DNA from: an uncultured Ruminococcus sp.
GTDB lineage: Bacteria; Bacillota; Clostridia; Oscillospirales; Ruminococcaceae
Direction of reading: 5' to 3'
Length of the DNA stretch: 13,039 nucleotides
Assembly (NCBI GenBank): GCA_946544695.1
Contig: CAMNMO010000043.1
Span: 1 to 13,039, forward strand
The notes beneath the pieces were generated by a model. That model did no database searches, was not told the origin of the DNA, and worked only from the letters and a program-made list of their open reading frames with translations. A program made the position numbers and the translations under genes. Of this stretch, positions 6,046 through 13,039 are shown piece by piece; positions within the stretch are counted from its first letter, which is position 1, and every line of letters begins with the position of its first letter.

Positions 6046-6227
6046 AAAGAAGAGGTGGAGAAATTGGAGAAAAAAATATATGAAAAAAAGTTATTGTTAA
6101 ATTCGGATAGAATGGTTTCTTTTGTTACTATTATGATACAGGTGTTTTGTGATAATTGTGTGAAAACCAACCAAAATATATGCGAAAATATTGAAAGCAT
6201 TATGTAAATAAAAAGCATAAATTTCTC

Positions 6228-6256
6228 TTTACAAATGAAGTAAAATTTGTTATAAT
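6228..6256 (+). promoter_or_regulatory. Sigma-A-type promoter of the DUF5662-cyclase operon
   Basis: TTTACA (6228-6233), a 17-base spacer and a perfect TATAAT (6251-6256) lie about 70 bases before the start codon at 6325. A 5-bp hairpin, CGCAG-ATACG-CTGCG (6269-6283), would sit near the 5' end of the transcript. Confidence 0.8.
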
Positions 6257-6324
6257 ATATAGTAGAAGCGCAGATACGCTGCGAAAACAACGAAAATTCT
6301 ATCGAAAATTAAGGAGCTGTCTCT

Positions 6325-6867
6325 ATGAATGATAATTACCGCTCCAATGCCATGAGACATTTTAAAACTATTACCCGCCATAGGCATGAGGTCATGAAAA
6401 ATTGTTTCCGTGCAGGCATACCCGTGCAGGGTCTGCTGCATGACCTGTCAAAGTATTCCAAAGAGGAATTCTCACTGGGCGTCAAATACTTTCAGGGTAC
6501 AAGGTCCCCCCATGAGGGCGAAAGAGATGCTTATGGCTATTCACTTGCATGGATGCACCATAAAGGCAGAAATAAACATCACTTTGAATACTGGACCGAC
6601 TACGATCCCGTCACGAGGCTTATGAGTCCTGTGAAAATGCCGCTTAAATATGTCAAGGAGATGTTCTGTGACAGGGTGGCGGCAAGCAAGATATACATGA
6701 AAAAAGATTATAATGACGGCTCGGCGCTCGCTTACTTCATGCGTGGCAAAAAGACCCGTATGATACACCCCGAGACTTCCGAGCTTTTGGAAAAACTTCT
6801 GACCATGCTGCGTGATAAGGGCGAAAGATACACCTTCGCCTATGTCAGAAGGCTGAAGAAATACTGA
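6325..6867 (+). CDS. DUF5662 family protein, HD-like metal-binding pattern
   Basis: The 180-residue soluble protein fits the DUF5662 family, whose function is unknown. It shows an ordered His/Asp set: R18-H19-x-H21, LLHDLSKYS with H39 and D40, then WMHHKGRNKHHFEYW with H78, H79, H85 and H86. The spacing and the HD doublet resemble HD-domain metal-dependent phosphohydrolases, so a nucleotide or phosphoester substrate is possible (inference). The C-terminus is basic. AAGGAG lies 8 bases before the start. It opens a rightward unit and is followed after only 29 bases by a sensor diguanylate cyclase, so the two are probably co-transcribed and may share a signalling job. Confidence 0.85.
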   Translation: MNDNYRSNAMRHFKTITRHRHEVMKNCFRAGIPVQGLLHDLSKYSKEEFSLGVKYFQGTRSPHEGERDAYGYSLAWMHHKGRNKHHFEYWTDYDPVTRLMSPVKMPLKYVKEMFCDRVAASKIYMKKDYNDGSALAYFMRGKKTRMIHPETSELLEKLLTMLRDKGERYTFAYVRRLKKY

Positions 6868-6896
6868 TCCCGTTCGGTGCGGAAAAGAGGGGTAAT

Positions 6897-8768
6897 ATGG
6901 CAAAGGATAATAATACCAAGGTAATAGGTGTGGTTTGTGCGGGTATCCATGAGGAGGGCGTGCAGAATACCGTTGTGGGTATGGTGAACTCCATCAAGGC
7001 AAGGCACCACAAGGCGGTGGTCATAAGTACCTTTACCTACTATAATACCGAGTATACATCGGGTGAAGTTAGTGTTTTTAAACTGCTCAACGCCGATGTG
7101 TTCGACGGTTTTATCCTTATGCCCGAAACCATCAAGAGTGATGAGGTCTGGGCGGATATCCTTGCTGATACCCGTGCAACAGGCAAGCCCTTTATCTGTG
7201 TTGACCGTGATGTTGAAGGTGCAGCAAGCATCGTCTATGACTACGGCGGCGCTTTTGAACAGCTGGTGAGACATATAGTCGAATACCATAAGCCACGCCG
7301 CATCAACTTTGTCGGCGGTATGGAGAACAACAGCTTTTCCGAGGAAAGACTGAATGTGTTCAAAAAGGTGCTGGCAGAAAACGGAAGGCAGTTCGAGGAA
7401 GAAAGGTTCGGTTACGGACAGTTCTGGGAATATCCCACTTATGATGTCATGGACAAATTCTGGAAGAGTGACCTTGAAAAGCCTGATGCTATTATATGCT
7501 GCAACGATGCGGAAGCGATAGCGGTATGCAAATATCTGCGTGACAGAGGTGTGCAGGTGCCCGAGGACATAATAGTCAGCGGTTTTGACGGTATCGAACA
7601 GGAAAAGTACATGGTGCCCAGACTGACGACAGCAGCCTGCGATTTCGAGAAAATGTGCGAAACTGCCGCAGAGGAGATATGCAAAGCCTTTGACGGCAAA
7701 GAGATGACAAGGCTTACCACCATACCCTACATCATCAGGATATCGCAGTCATGCGGGTGCAAACCGTTGGATGACGGTGAAAAGACCACCAAGCTGCTGA
7801 AGCTGTATAACATGATAAACGCATCGGCTTTCCATGAAAAGACCATGTTTGATTACAGCGGACAGATGGTCGAACTGAAAGACTATGACAGCATGGCTGA
7901 ACTTATGCCAAAGTATTCGGCGGATAATGCATGGTGCTGTATCGCCCCTTCATTCCTTTTTGATAAGCAAAGCAAGCATGAGTTTGCGGGCTGCTTTGAT
8001 GAGGACATGGTGATGTTCGTGCATATAGACGGCGGCATGAAGGAGCGTGACATACTCTTTAAGACAAATGACCTGCTGCCCGATATGGACAGGGCACTTG
8101 AAGAAAACGACGCCCTGCTGTTCGTGCCTATGGGTTTTCAGGGTGAAACGATAGGCTATATGGCAGTCTCGATGGATAAGAGGGAGTTCAGTTTCCTGTA
8201 TACCCACAGGTTCATCAACAATACCAACCGCATACTTGAAACGTTGAAAACACGCATAAAATTGCAGAATGCCTATGCGAAAGTGGCGGACATGCACATG
8301 CGTGACCCGATGACGGGTATATATAACCGCAGGGGCTTCTATATGTGCATGGCAGAACTTTCAGAAAGCGGCGGCAACCATTTTGCGCTGTTTTCGGCTG
8401 ACCTTGACAACTTAAAGACCATCAACGATACCTACGGGCATTCGGTGGGGGACAAAGCTATAATCGCAGCTGCGCAGGCAGTCAGCAGGGCAGGCGGGCA
8501 CGGCGGTGTGTACGCCAGGTTTGGCGGCGACGAATTTGTGGCAGTTATACCGCTTTCGGGCGAAGCCACGATAGGCGGATATATAGAGCGTGTCAGTGAG
8601 GAGGTACGCAAATACAACGAAACGGGCGAAGCACCTTTCACATTGGGTATAAGCATCGGCGGTGCTGAACTGCAAATAACAGACAGAGACAACATTGACC
8701 GTGCAATGAAAGCAGCGGACAGGAATATGTACGAATGTAAGAAAATGCACAGGTCGGGCAGGGAATAG
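6897..8768 (+). CDS. LacI-like sensor + GAF-like + GGDEF diguanylate cyclase
   Basis: This 623-residue soluble protein has three parts. Residues 5-285 resemble the type I periplasmic-binding fold of LacI-family regulators (IGVVCAGIHEEG, FDGFILMPETI, PDAIICCNDAEAIAVCKYLRDRGVQVPEDIIVSGFDG) and end in SCGC at 285-288. There is no N-terminal DNA-binding helix-turn-helix and no signal peptide, so the sensor is cytosolic. Residues 300-455 look GAF-like with a helical linker. The GGDEF domain starts at DPMTGIYNRRGF (470-481) and has an intact RFGGDEF (GGDEF 543-547), so it should make cyclic di-GMP from two GTP. The R-x-x-D inhibition site expected upstream is absent (Gly at both positions). A sugar or similar cytosolic ligand probably controls activity (inference). 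No EAL phosphodiesterase or c-di-GMP effector is seen nearby. Confidence 0.92.
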   Translation: MAKDNNTKVIGVVCAGIHEEGVQNTVVGMVNSIKARHHKAVVISTFTYYNTEYTSGEVSVFKLLNADVFDGFILMPETIKSDEVWADILADTRATGKPFICVDRDVEGAASIVYDYGGAFEQLVRHIVEYHKPRRINFVGGMENNSFSEERLNVFKKVLAENGRQFEEERFGYGQFWEYPTYDVMDKFWKSDLEKPDAIICCNDAEAIAVCKYLRDRGVQVPEDIIVSGFDGIEQEKYMVPRLTTAACDFEKMCETAAEEICKAFDGKEMTRLTTIPYIIRISQSCGCKPLDDGEKTTKLLKLYNMINASAFHEKTMFDYSGQMVELKDYDSMAELMPKYSADNAWCCIAPSFLFDKQSKHEFAGCFDEDMVMFVHIDGGMKERDILFKTNDLLPDMDRALEENDALLFVPMGFQGETIGYMAVSMDKREFSFLYTHRFINNTNRILETLKTRIKLQNAYAKVADMHMRDPMTGIYNRRGFYMCMAELSESGGNHFALFSADLDNLKTINDTYGHSVGDKAIIAAAQAVSRAGGHGGVYARFGGDEFVAVIPLSGEATIGGYIERVSEEVRKYNETGEAPFTLGISIGGAELQITDRDNIDRAMKAADRNMYECKKMHRSGRE

Positions 8769-8882
8769 CTAAAGCATGATGACAGCAGCAAATAATGTGC
8801 TGTGACAAAGAGTCGGGCTTTTATCGGCGCTGTTTGTCTGCCCGCTTATTCTATATTTCCAAGACAGGAGTGACTGCCCTTA

Positions 8883-10376
8883 ATGGCTAAAGTTAATGAT
8901 AGAAACGGACAGATGCTGTCCTCAATGTTTAACCTGAGAAGTGATATGGCTTCTTATGACGAGATCGAAAATACTATTGTAAGCGGTTCAAAATTGCAGG
9001 GCACCAACGCATGGATACTCATGATGGCTATACTCGTGGCTTCTGTTGGACTTAATACCAACTCAACTGCCGTTATCATAGGTGCCATGCTCATATCTCC
9101 GCTGATGGGCGGTATCATCGCCATCGCTTACGGCATCGCCACCAATAACCTGACACTGGCTAAATTTTCAGCCGTCAGGCTTACAGTGCAGATACTCATC
9201 AGTGTGGCGACTTCCTTCGTGTATTTTTCCATATCACCGCTGAATGCGCCGTCAAGCGAACTTCTTGCACGCACCAGCCCCACTGTTTATGACGTGCTGA
9301 TTGCTGCAAGCGGCGGATTCGCAGGCGCTATCGGTCAGACCCGCAAGGAGAAAAGCAACGTTATCCCTGGTGTTGCCATCGCCACCGCACTTATGCCGCC
9401 GCTGTGTACCGCAGGCTATGGGCTTGCACACCGCAACTGGGCATATTTCAGCGGTGCACTTTACCTGTTTTTCATAAACGGTTTCTTTATTTGCGTGACT
9501 GCCGTAATAGTGCTGAAATACCTGCGTGTGCCGCAGTTCAAGGAGCTTGACAAAAAGCAGCTCAGCAAGATACACCGCTCCATCGCAGTTATCGCTGTTA
9601 TCACCATGTTACCCAGCATTTATTTCGCTTATAACCAGATAAGGGATACCATTGAAAATTCCAATGCCGAGAACTACATAAAAAATGAGTTTGTGTTTGA
9701 CGGCACACAGGTCGTCCAGAAGAACATCGACATCAACGACAAGACCATTGAAGTCTCGCTGATAGGCAAGGAGATAACCCCCGAAGAACAGAATGAGCTG
9801 GAAGAAAAGCTCACATCATATAAGCTGGACAGCTACTCGCTCATCATCACGCAGACGACGGTCAAAAGCGGCATAACGGCAGAGGAAGTCAAGGCGCTGC
9901 TGGCTGAGTATGAATCGGACGAGGACGAACCTGTCGTTGAGGAGATCCTTGCGATCAAGGAAAACGAAGAATTGCAGGAAGAAAACAACAAGCTGAAAAG
10001 CGAGAACGACAGTCTGCGGCAGCAGATAGAAAAGTCAGAGGCTGAGAAGATAGATATTGAACAGATAAGCGCCGAACTCAATGCTATAAATCTGAAGATC
10101 ACCGGTGCAGCTGCGGCAAAGGCGGATATCTATGTGTCGGCAGAGGACCAGGGCAGCCGCACGATAGTGACGCTTTTCGTGACCAAGCAGCTTGACAAGA
10201 ACGAGCTTGCGACAGTTACGGGCTGGCTGGAGGCAAGGCTGGGCGTGAAGGATATAACTGTATTGCAGCAGACGATGGCGCAGTATAACGGCGAAGAAAG
10301 CTCGGCTGCCGAAAAGTCCGAGAAAACTGAAAAGACTGAGAAAACCAAAACAGATGACAGCTCAAAGAGTGAATAA
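8883..10376 (+). CDS. DUF389 family membrane protein with long C-terminal region
   Basis: The 497-residue protein has a DUF389 core of about seven membrane segments (near 43-57, 62-85, 98-117, 135-150, 160-180, 188-212, 232-250) with the family signatures NSTAVIIGAMLISPLMGGI and ATALMPPLCTAGYGLA. DUF389 function is unknown; a transport role is often guessed. The first 40 residues are short, but residues 251-497 form a long extra-membrane part: two alpha/beta segments (about 258-320 and 395-465) around an acidic linker and a coiled coil at 357-402 (ENEELQEENNKLKSENDSL), then a Glu/Lys/Thr-rich tail. AGGAG lies 12 bases before the ATG, a slightly long spacing. It stands alone; the 114 bases before it hold weak inverted repeats but no clear promoter or terminator. 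Confidence 0.88.
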   Translation: MAKVNDRNGQMLSSMFNLRSDMASYDEIENTIVSGSKLQGTNAWILMMAILVASVGLNTNSTAVIIGAMLISPLMGGIIAIAYGIATNNLTLAKFSAVRLTVQILISVATSFVYFSISPLNAPSSELLARTSPTVYDVLIAASGGFAGAIGQTRKEKSNVIPGVAIATALMPPLCTAGYGLAHRNWAYFSGALYLFFINGFFICVTAVIVLKYLRVPQFKELDKKQLSKIHRSIAVIAVITMLPSIYFAYNQIRDTIENSNAENYIKNEFVFDGTQVVQKNIDINDKTIEVSLIGKEITPEEQNELEEKLTSYKLDSYSLIITQTTVKSGITAEEVKALLAEYESDEDEPVVEEILAIKENEELQEENNKLKSENDSLRQQIEKSEAEKIDIEQISAELNAINLKITGAAAAKADIYVSAEDQGSRTIVTLFVTKQLDKNELATVTGWLEARLGVKDITVLQQTMAQYNGEESSAAEKSEKTEKTEKTKTDDSSKSE

Positions 10377-10414
10377 AATGCAGCTTGCGACCGCTGCAAA
10401 ACTTTCCATATATC

Positions 10415-10447
10415 AAAAAAACACCCTTGCACTATGCAAGGGTGTTT
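10415..10447. terminator. Bidirectional terminator between convergent genes
   Basis: AAACACCCTTGC (10419-10430) and GCAAGGGTGTTT (10436-10447) form a perfect 12-bp stem with an ACTAT loop. Read leftward, seven T (10415-10421) follow the GC core, giving a strong terminator for the gene ending at 10480. Read rightward, only three T follow, so termination of the DUF389 gene is likely weaker. Confidence 0.9.
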
Positions 10448-10479
10448 CGTTATCTCAGTTTATAACTGTTCGCTCGGTC

Positions 10480-12138
10480 TTATGCGGGACGGTCGGTTTC
10501 CTCAGTCTCCGGCTCCTCCATATCGAACTGCTCCCAGTCGAAATCATCATCGTTGAATTCAAATTCGCTGTCATCATAATCGTAGTCATAGTCATCATAA
10601 CCGCCTACGGTGCCGCCGAAGAACTCGTTGTACATGTCTTCGCCCATCTTGTCCTTGATGCTGTTCTGGAATCCTTCAAGATCGCAGTTCTCAAGATACT
10701 GGTTCAGCTCTTCTTCATCAAGTGCATTGTATACAGTAGCATCACTTGCGGGAAGCTCAACGTCGGAAGCTTCGGTCTTGTTGCTCTTCATGGTCAGAGT
10801 CAGTGCATCTTCACCGTCAATACCGAAGTTGAACTTGATGTCCACATTGTCCTCGGTAGATGCAGATACTATCTCAAACCAGCCGCTTTCGCTTGCGCCG
10901 TCCTGGTTGTTGTTGATATCTATCCTCATGGTGCCTGCAAAGTTGTCGCCGACATTCTTCATGTCCTTTACATCATATACTATCTTCATAGTCTCAGCAC
11001 CATCCTCGGTGGAGGTGATGGTGTATGTGCCGTTAACAGCGCCGTCGTCGCTCTTGAGTGCGCCGAATGCGGTCATCTCAGTGCCGTCGCCTGCATCGAA
11101 GAACATGTCGATACCCTCAGCGTCTTCATTGCTTACAACAACGTATCTCAGCACGCCTTCTTCGCTGTCAGGTGTCAGGGTGAAGCCTGTGAACTCGCCG
11201 TCAGCATTCTCGTAGGTCTCCAGTGTTACCTTGCTGTCGTCCTCTGTGTCGAACTCGCCATCAATACTTTCGATCATGCTGTCAACAGCTTCTTCGTAAG
11301 TGGGAGGAGTGTTATCGGTGCTGTCCATTGTGTTCATCTGCTGGGTCAGTACCTGCTCAACACCCTGGTCATACAGCTTCTTGATCTGCTCATCTGTCTT
11401 CAGCTTATCCAGAACAGCCCTTGTTATCTTGTCTGCATCAGCATTTGTCAGCTCGTATGTCTTTGAGGTGTACTCGTAGCTTATGCCGTCGATATCACCG
11501 CTCTTGGTGCCTTCCTCCTTGACCTCGGGGAAGTTGTCCTTTACGACCTGCTCGTATTCCTTGATATCAGCCTCGAAAGCCTCAGCGTCAAAGTCGATGT
11601 CCTGTGCAGTCTGCTCATACTGGCTCAGATCCATGCCTGCTTCGTCCTTGATATACTGCTCGGCATCAGCCTTGTTTACCTTCAGGTAAGCATCGGAAAG
11701 CTCGGGCACCTTAATGAACATCTCATCGCCGTTCTCTCTTGTCAGAACTTCGTTGATGGTCATCAGGGTCTCGCCGCCGTAGGTCAGTGTGATGTCGCCG
11801 CCTTCGTTGCCGCCCTTCTGTCTGCTGGATACGTTCATGCCCAGATCCTCGGGGACGCTGGTCATATTCTTTGTCATAGCAGTACCGAATGAAACGTTGA
11901 ACGAACCCTCATAAGCATAGTCAACATCGCCGCTTGCGATATCCTGTGCTCTGTCGATGGTGTTGCTGATATTCTCTGCCATAACGCTCAGCTTGGGCGA
12001 TACGGTAGTTGTGGAATTCTTAGTCTTATCGGCAGTCTTGCCGTCCTTATTCAATACAAAATATCCTACGCCCGAACCTACTATCGAGAGACCGAGCACG
12101 CCCGCCAGTACGGGAGTAAGTACATTCTTCTTTACCAT
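10480..12138 (-). CDS. Large acidic membrane-anchored exported protein, unknown family
   Basis: The 552-residue protein starts with a short basic segment and one hydrophobic helix (about 8-29, SIVGSGVGYFVLN) without a Cys lipobox, so it is probably tethered to the membrane with its body outside. A Thr/Ser-rich spacer (40-48) follows. The body is acidic and looks beta-rich. DEMFIKVPELSDAYLKV (138-153) and the YEGSFNVSF and MKIVYDVKDMKN segments recall LolA/LppX-like or DUF6612-type lipoproteins, but this is a fold impression only. The last 40 residues are extremely acidic, with a Tyr-Asp run (GGYDDYDYDYDD) and an EEPETEETD end. AGGAGGT sits 8 bases before the ATG. The promoter at 12243-12271 gives a leader of about 95 bases that carries a small ORF. 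Confidence 0.8.
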   Translation of the reverse strand: MVKKNVLTPVLAGVLGLSIVGSGVGYFVLNKDGKTADKTKNSTTTVSPKLSVMAENISNTIDRAQDIASGDVDYAYEGSFNVSFGTAMTKNMTSVPEDLGMNVSSRQKGGNEGGDITLTYGGETLMTINEVLTRENGDEMFIKVPELSDAYLKVNKADAEQYIKDEAGMDLSQYEQTAQDIDFDAEAFEADIKEYEQVVKDNFPEVKEEGTKSGDIDGISYEYTSKTYELTNADADKITRAVLDKLKTDEQIKKLYDQGVEQVLTQQMNTMDSTDNTPPTYEEAVDSMIESIDGEFDTEDDSKVTLETYENADGEFTGFTLTPDSEEGVLRYVVVSNEDAEGIDMFFDAGDGTEMTAFGALKSDDGAVNGTYTITSTEDGAETMKIVYDVKDMKNVGDNFAGTMRIDINNNQDGASESGWFEIVSASTEDNVDIKFNFGIDGEDALTLTMKSNKTEASDVELPASDATVYNALDEEELNQYLENCDLEGFQNSIKDKMGEDMYNEFFGGTVGGYDDYDYDYDDSEFEFNDDDFDWEQFDMEEPETEETDRPA

Positions 12139-12181
12139 AGTTGCTACCTCCTGAAAATTAGAACATATATTTCTTTCTTTT

Positions 12182-12223
12182 TTACCTTAGGCTCAGAGCT
12201 TCCCACGGCTCCTTGCCGTACAT
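12182..12223 (-). promoter_or_regulatory. Candidate leader ORF (13 codons) in the 5' untranslated region
   Basis: Between the promoter and the large exported-protein gene lies an ATG-to-TAA frame for MYGKEPWEALSLR, 13 codons. Its stop lies about 44 bases before the main start codon. A 5-bp hairpin, ACGGC-AAGGA-GCCGT, covers its first codons, and its loop holds AAGGA. The ORF itself has no ribosome binding site. It could be a regulatory leader peptide, a mere hairpin in the leader, or chance. Confidence 0.3.
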
Positions 12224-12242
12224 TGGTTTGATATGCAACTTA

Positions 12243-12271
12243 ACTATATCATAAATCCCAAAGTCTGTCAA
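12243..12271 (-). promoter_or_regulatory. Sigma-A-type promoter of the exported-protein gene
   Basis: Read leftward, a perfect TTGACA (12266-12271), a 17-base spacer and TATAGT (12243-12248, one mismatch) make a strong promoter. Transcription would start near 12236, leaving about 95 bases of leader. The 12272-12381 stretch holds nothing else I can support, and no clear terminator for the TerD-domain gene is visible. Confidence 0.85.
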
Positions 12272-12381
12272 TAGTTAATATTATAAAAATTACCGTGCCT
12301 TCATAAGCTAAAATAGGGCATTTCGGGCATCATAGTTAAGGTGATGTGATAGATATGTCAGTTTGGTGAAAGTACTGTGTA

Positions 12382-13039
12382 TCAGCTGTTCACTTCAACG
12401 CCGTAGCTGCCGCAGAGGGTCGCAAGGGCTTCCTTGTAACCCAGACCCACCGTCCTCAGCTTCCAGCCGTTTTTGTTATAAAGTTCCAGCGCCACTGCGG
12501 ACTTTTCATTTGTCAGACCTTCAAGTTCATAGCTGCATATCTCCTGACCGTTACAGCTTATGCGGACTGTCGGCTTTGTGACACAGCTGAATACATGCGC
12601 TGCGTTGTCGCCGTATATTGCAAATGCCACTGACAGCTTAGATATATCCTTGTCCACCTTGCCAAGTTCGACAGTAAAGCAGCGTGTGTTGGTGGGGTGA
12701 TTGTTCACTGCCCTGTCCACCGATGACTTCTGCCCGAAGAACACCAGGTCGGCATCGCTGCGCACCTTGCCGTTTGCACCCAGCAGGAAGATGTAGCCGT
12801 CAATGTCAAGTCCCTCTTCTGCCTGATAGTCCATCTCGACCACCAGCATCTTGTCGGTATATGCGCTGAGATCAAACCTTGCGCCCCTTATGAGCTTTAC
12901 GCTTTCTGTTTCGGCAGACTCGTCTGCGGGTGTGATATCCTCGGGTGCAGCGTTGATCATCTGTTCCTCAGCCGCAGGCGCATCAGCAGGTTCAACCGTT
13001 TCGACCGCAGGCTCAACGACCTCAGCGGCAGGTTCAACC
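12382..13039 (-). CDS. TerD-domain protein, C-terminal part with VEPA-rich linker
   Basis: This leftward gene is cut by the right edge; 218 residues are visible. An ATG at 12960 is not the likely start: the frame stays open to the edge and codes a Val/Glu/Pro/Ala-rich stretch (VEPAAEVVEPAVETVEPAD), and no ribosome binding site precedes 12960. The rest is a TerD domain: LIRGARFDLSAY, GLDIDGYIFLLGANGKVRSDADLVFFG, NTRCFTVELGKV, then NEKSAVALELYNKNGWKLRTVGLGYKEALATLCGSYGVEV to the end. TerD domains bind calcium and occur in tellurite and general stress-response systems. The Pro/Ala/Glu linker suggests a multidomain protein, possibly with a second TerD or another module upstream outside the window. 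Confidence 0.9.
   Translation of the reverse strand, partial: VEPAAEVVEPAVETVEPADAPAAEEQMINAAPEDITPADESAETESVKLIRGARFDLSAYTDKMLVVEMDYQAEEGLDIDGYIFLLGANGKVRSDADLVFFGQKSSVDRAVNNHPTNTRCFTVELGKVDKDISKLSVAFAIYGDNAAHVFSCVTKPTVRISCNGQEICSYELEGLTNEKSAVALELYNKNGWKLRTVGLGYKEALATLCGSYGVEVNS

Larger units (their letters stand above)
5709..6227. other. Long intergenic region without a convincing gene
   Basis: The left half (5745-5900) has normal base composition with several inverted repeats: AAGTGTG/CACACTT at 5790-5796 and 5836-5842, and an imperfect GATGCGA...TCGCCATC hairpin just right of it. The right half (5935-6227) is very AT-rich. It carries an imperfect inverted repeat at 6012-6045 and two weak small ORFs on opposite strands that overlap each other: 6034-6207 rightward (57 codons, Glu/Lys-rich, no ribosome binding site) and 5976-6218 leftward (80 codons, hydrophobic start, weak ribosome binding site). 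A leftward terminator at 5902-5925 has no convincing gene behind it. I recognise no RNA family here; it may hold a small RNA, a decayed gene, or plain spacer. Confidence 0.5.

Noticed and set aside
8769..8882. Possible terminator or promoter between the cyclase and DUF389 genes
   Set aside because: ACAGCA/TGCTGT and CGGGC/GCCCG can pair, but the loops are long and no proper T-run follows. No -35/-10 pair with good spacing is visible.
10354..11466. Rightward 370-codon open frame opposite the large acidic exported-protein gene
   Set aside because: It is a shadow. The sense gene has a signal-anchor, a ribosome binding site, a promoter and a terminator, and its acidic codons (GAN) read backward give a Val/Ile/Leu-rich frame. 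The rightward frame also runs straight through the bidirectional terminator.

Overview
The window looks like chromosomal DNA from a low-to-mid GC Gram-positive gut or rumen anaerobe, most likely Ruminococcus or a close Oscillospiraceae/Clostridia relative. This is an inference. It rests on strong AGGAGG-type ribosome binding sites, TTGACA-17-TATAAT promoters, a secreted protein with an ESKAEE/poly-Thr stalk and a C-terminal sorting-like tail, and families frequent in such genomes (DUF4003, DUF5662, DUF389, a cytoplasmic LacI-like sensor joined to GGDEF). There are no rRNA or tRNA genes, insertion sequences, CRISPR arrays or clear prophage genes, so the window reads as ordinary core plus lineage-specific chromosome.

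Layout. Bases 1-1436 hold a leftward unit: a promoter with a 19-bp palindrome over its -10 box, a probable DUF4003 gene, then the start of an SPFH/band-7 membrane protein that runs off the left edge. Bases 1542-2550 hold a rightward degV-family fatty-acid-binding gene with its own extended -10 promoter and a near-palindrome upstream. Bases 2707-3901 hold a rightward single gene for an exported, probably wall-linked protein, closed by a terminator. It converges on a leftward housekeeping operon (promoter at 5680-5708) of rsmD, coaD and a coiled-coil DivIVA/ATPase-subunit-like gene, which ends in a second terminator at 3922-3954.

Bases 5709-6227 are a gene-poor stretch, AT-rich in its right half, with an orphan leftward terminator, two inverted repeats and two weak small ORFs. 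A rightward pair follows from a good promoter at 6228: a DUF5662 protein with an HD-like histidine pattern, and 29 bases later a soluble LacI-like sensor + GAF-like + GGDEF diguanylate cyclase with an intact catalytic motif and no allosteric inhibition site. A DUF389 membrane protein with an unusually long C-terminal region follows. A bidirectional hairpin at 10415-10447 separates it from a leftward gene for a large, acidic, membrane-anchored exported protein, whose leader carries a 13-codon ORF. The right edge holds the C-terminal part of a TerD-domain protein behind a Val-Glu-Pro-Ala-rich linker.

I see no single system binding all these genes together. The best candidates for new biology are the DUF5662/sensor-cyclase pair, the two palindromic putative operators, the structured leader with its small ORF, and the unexplained 5709-6227 region.
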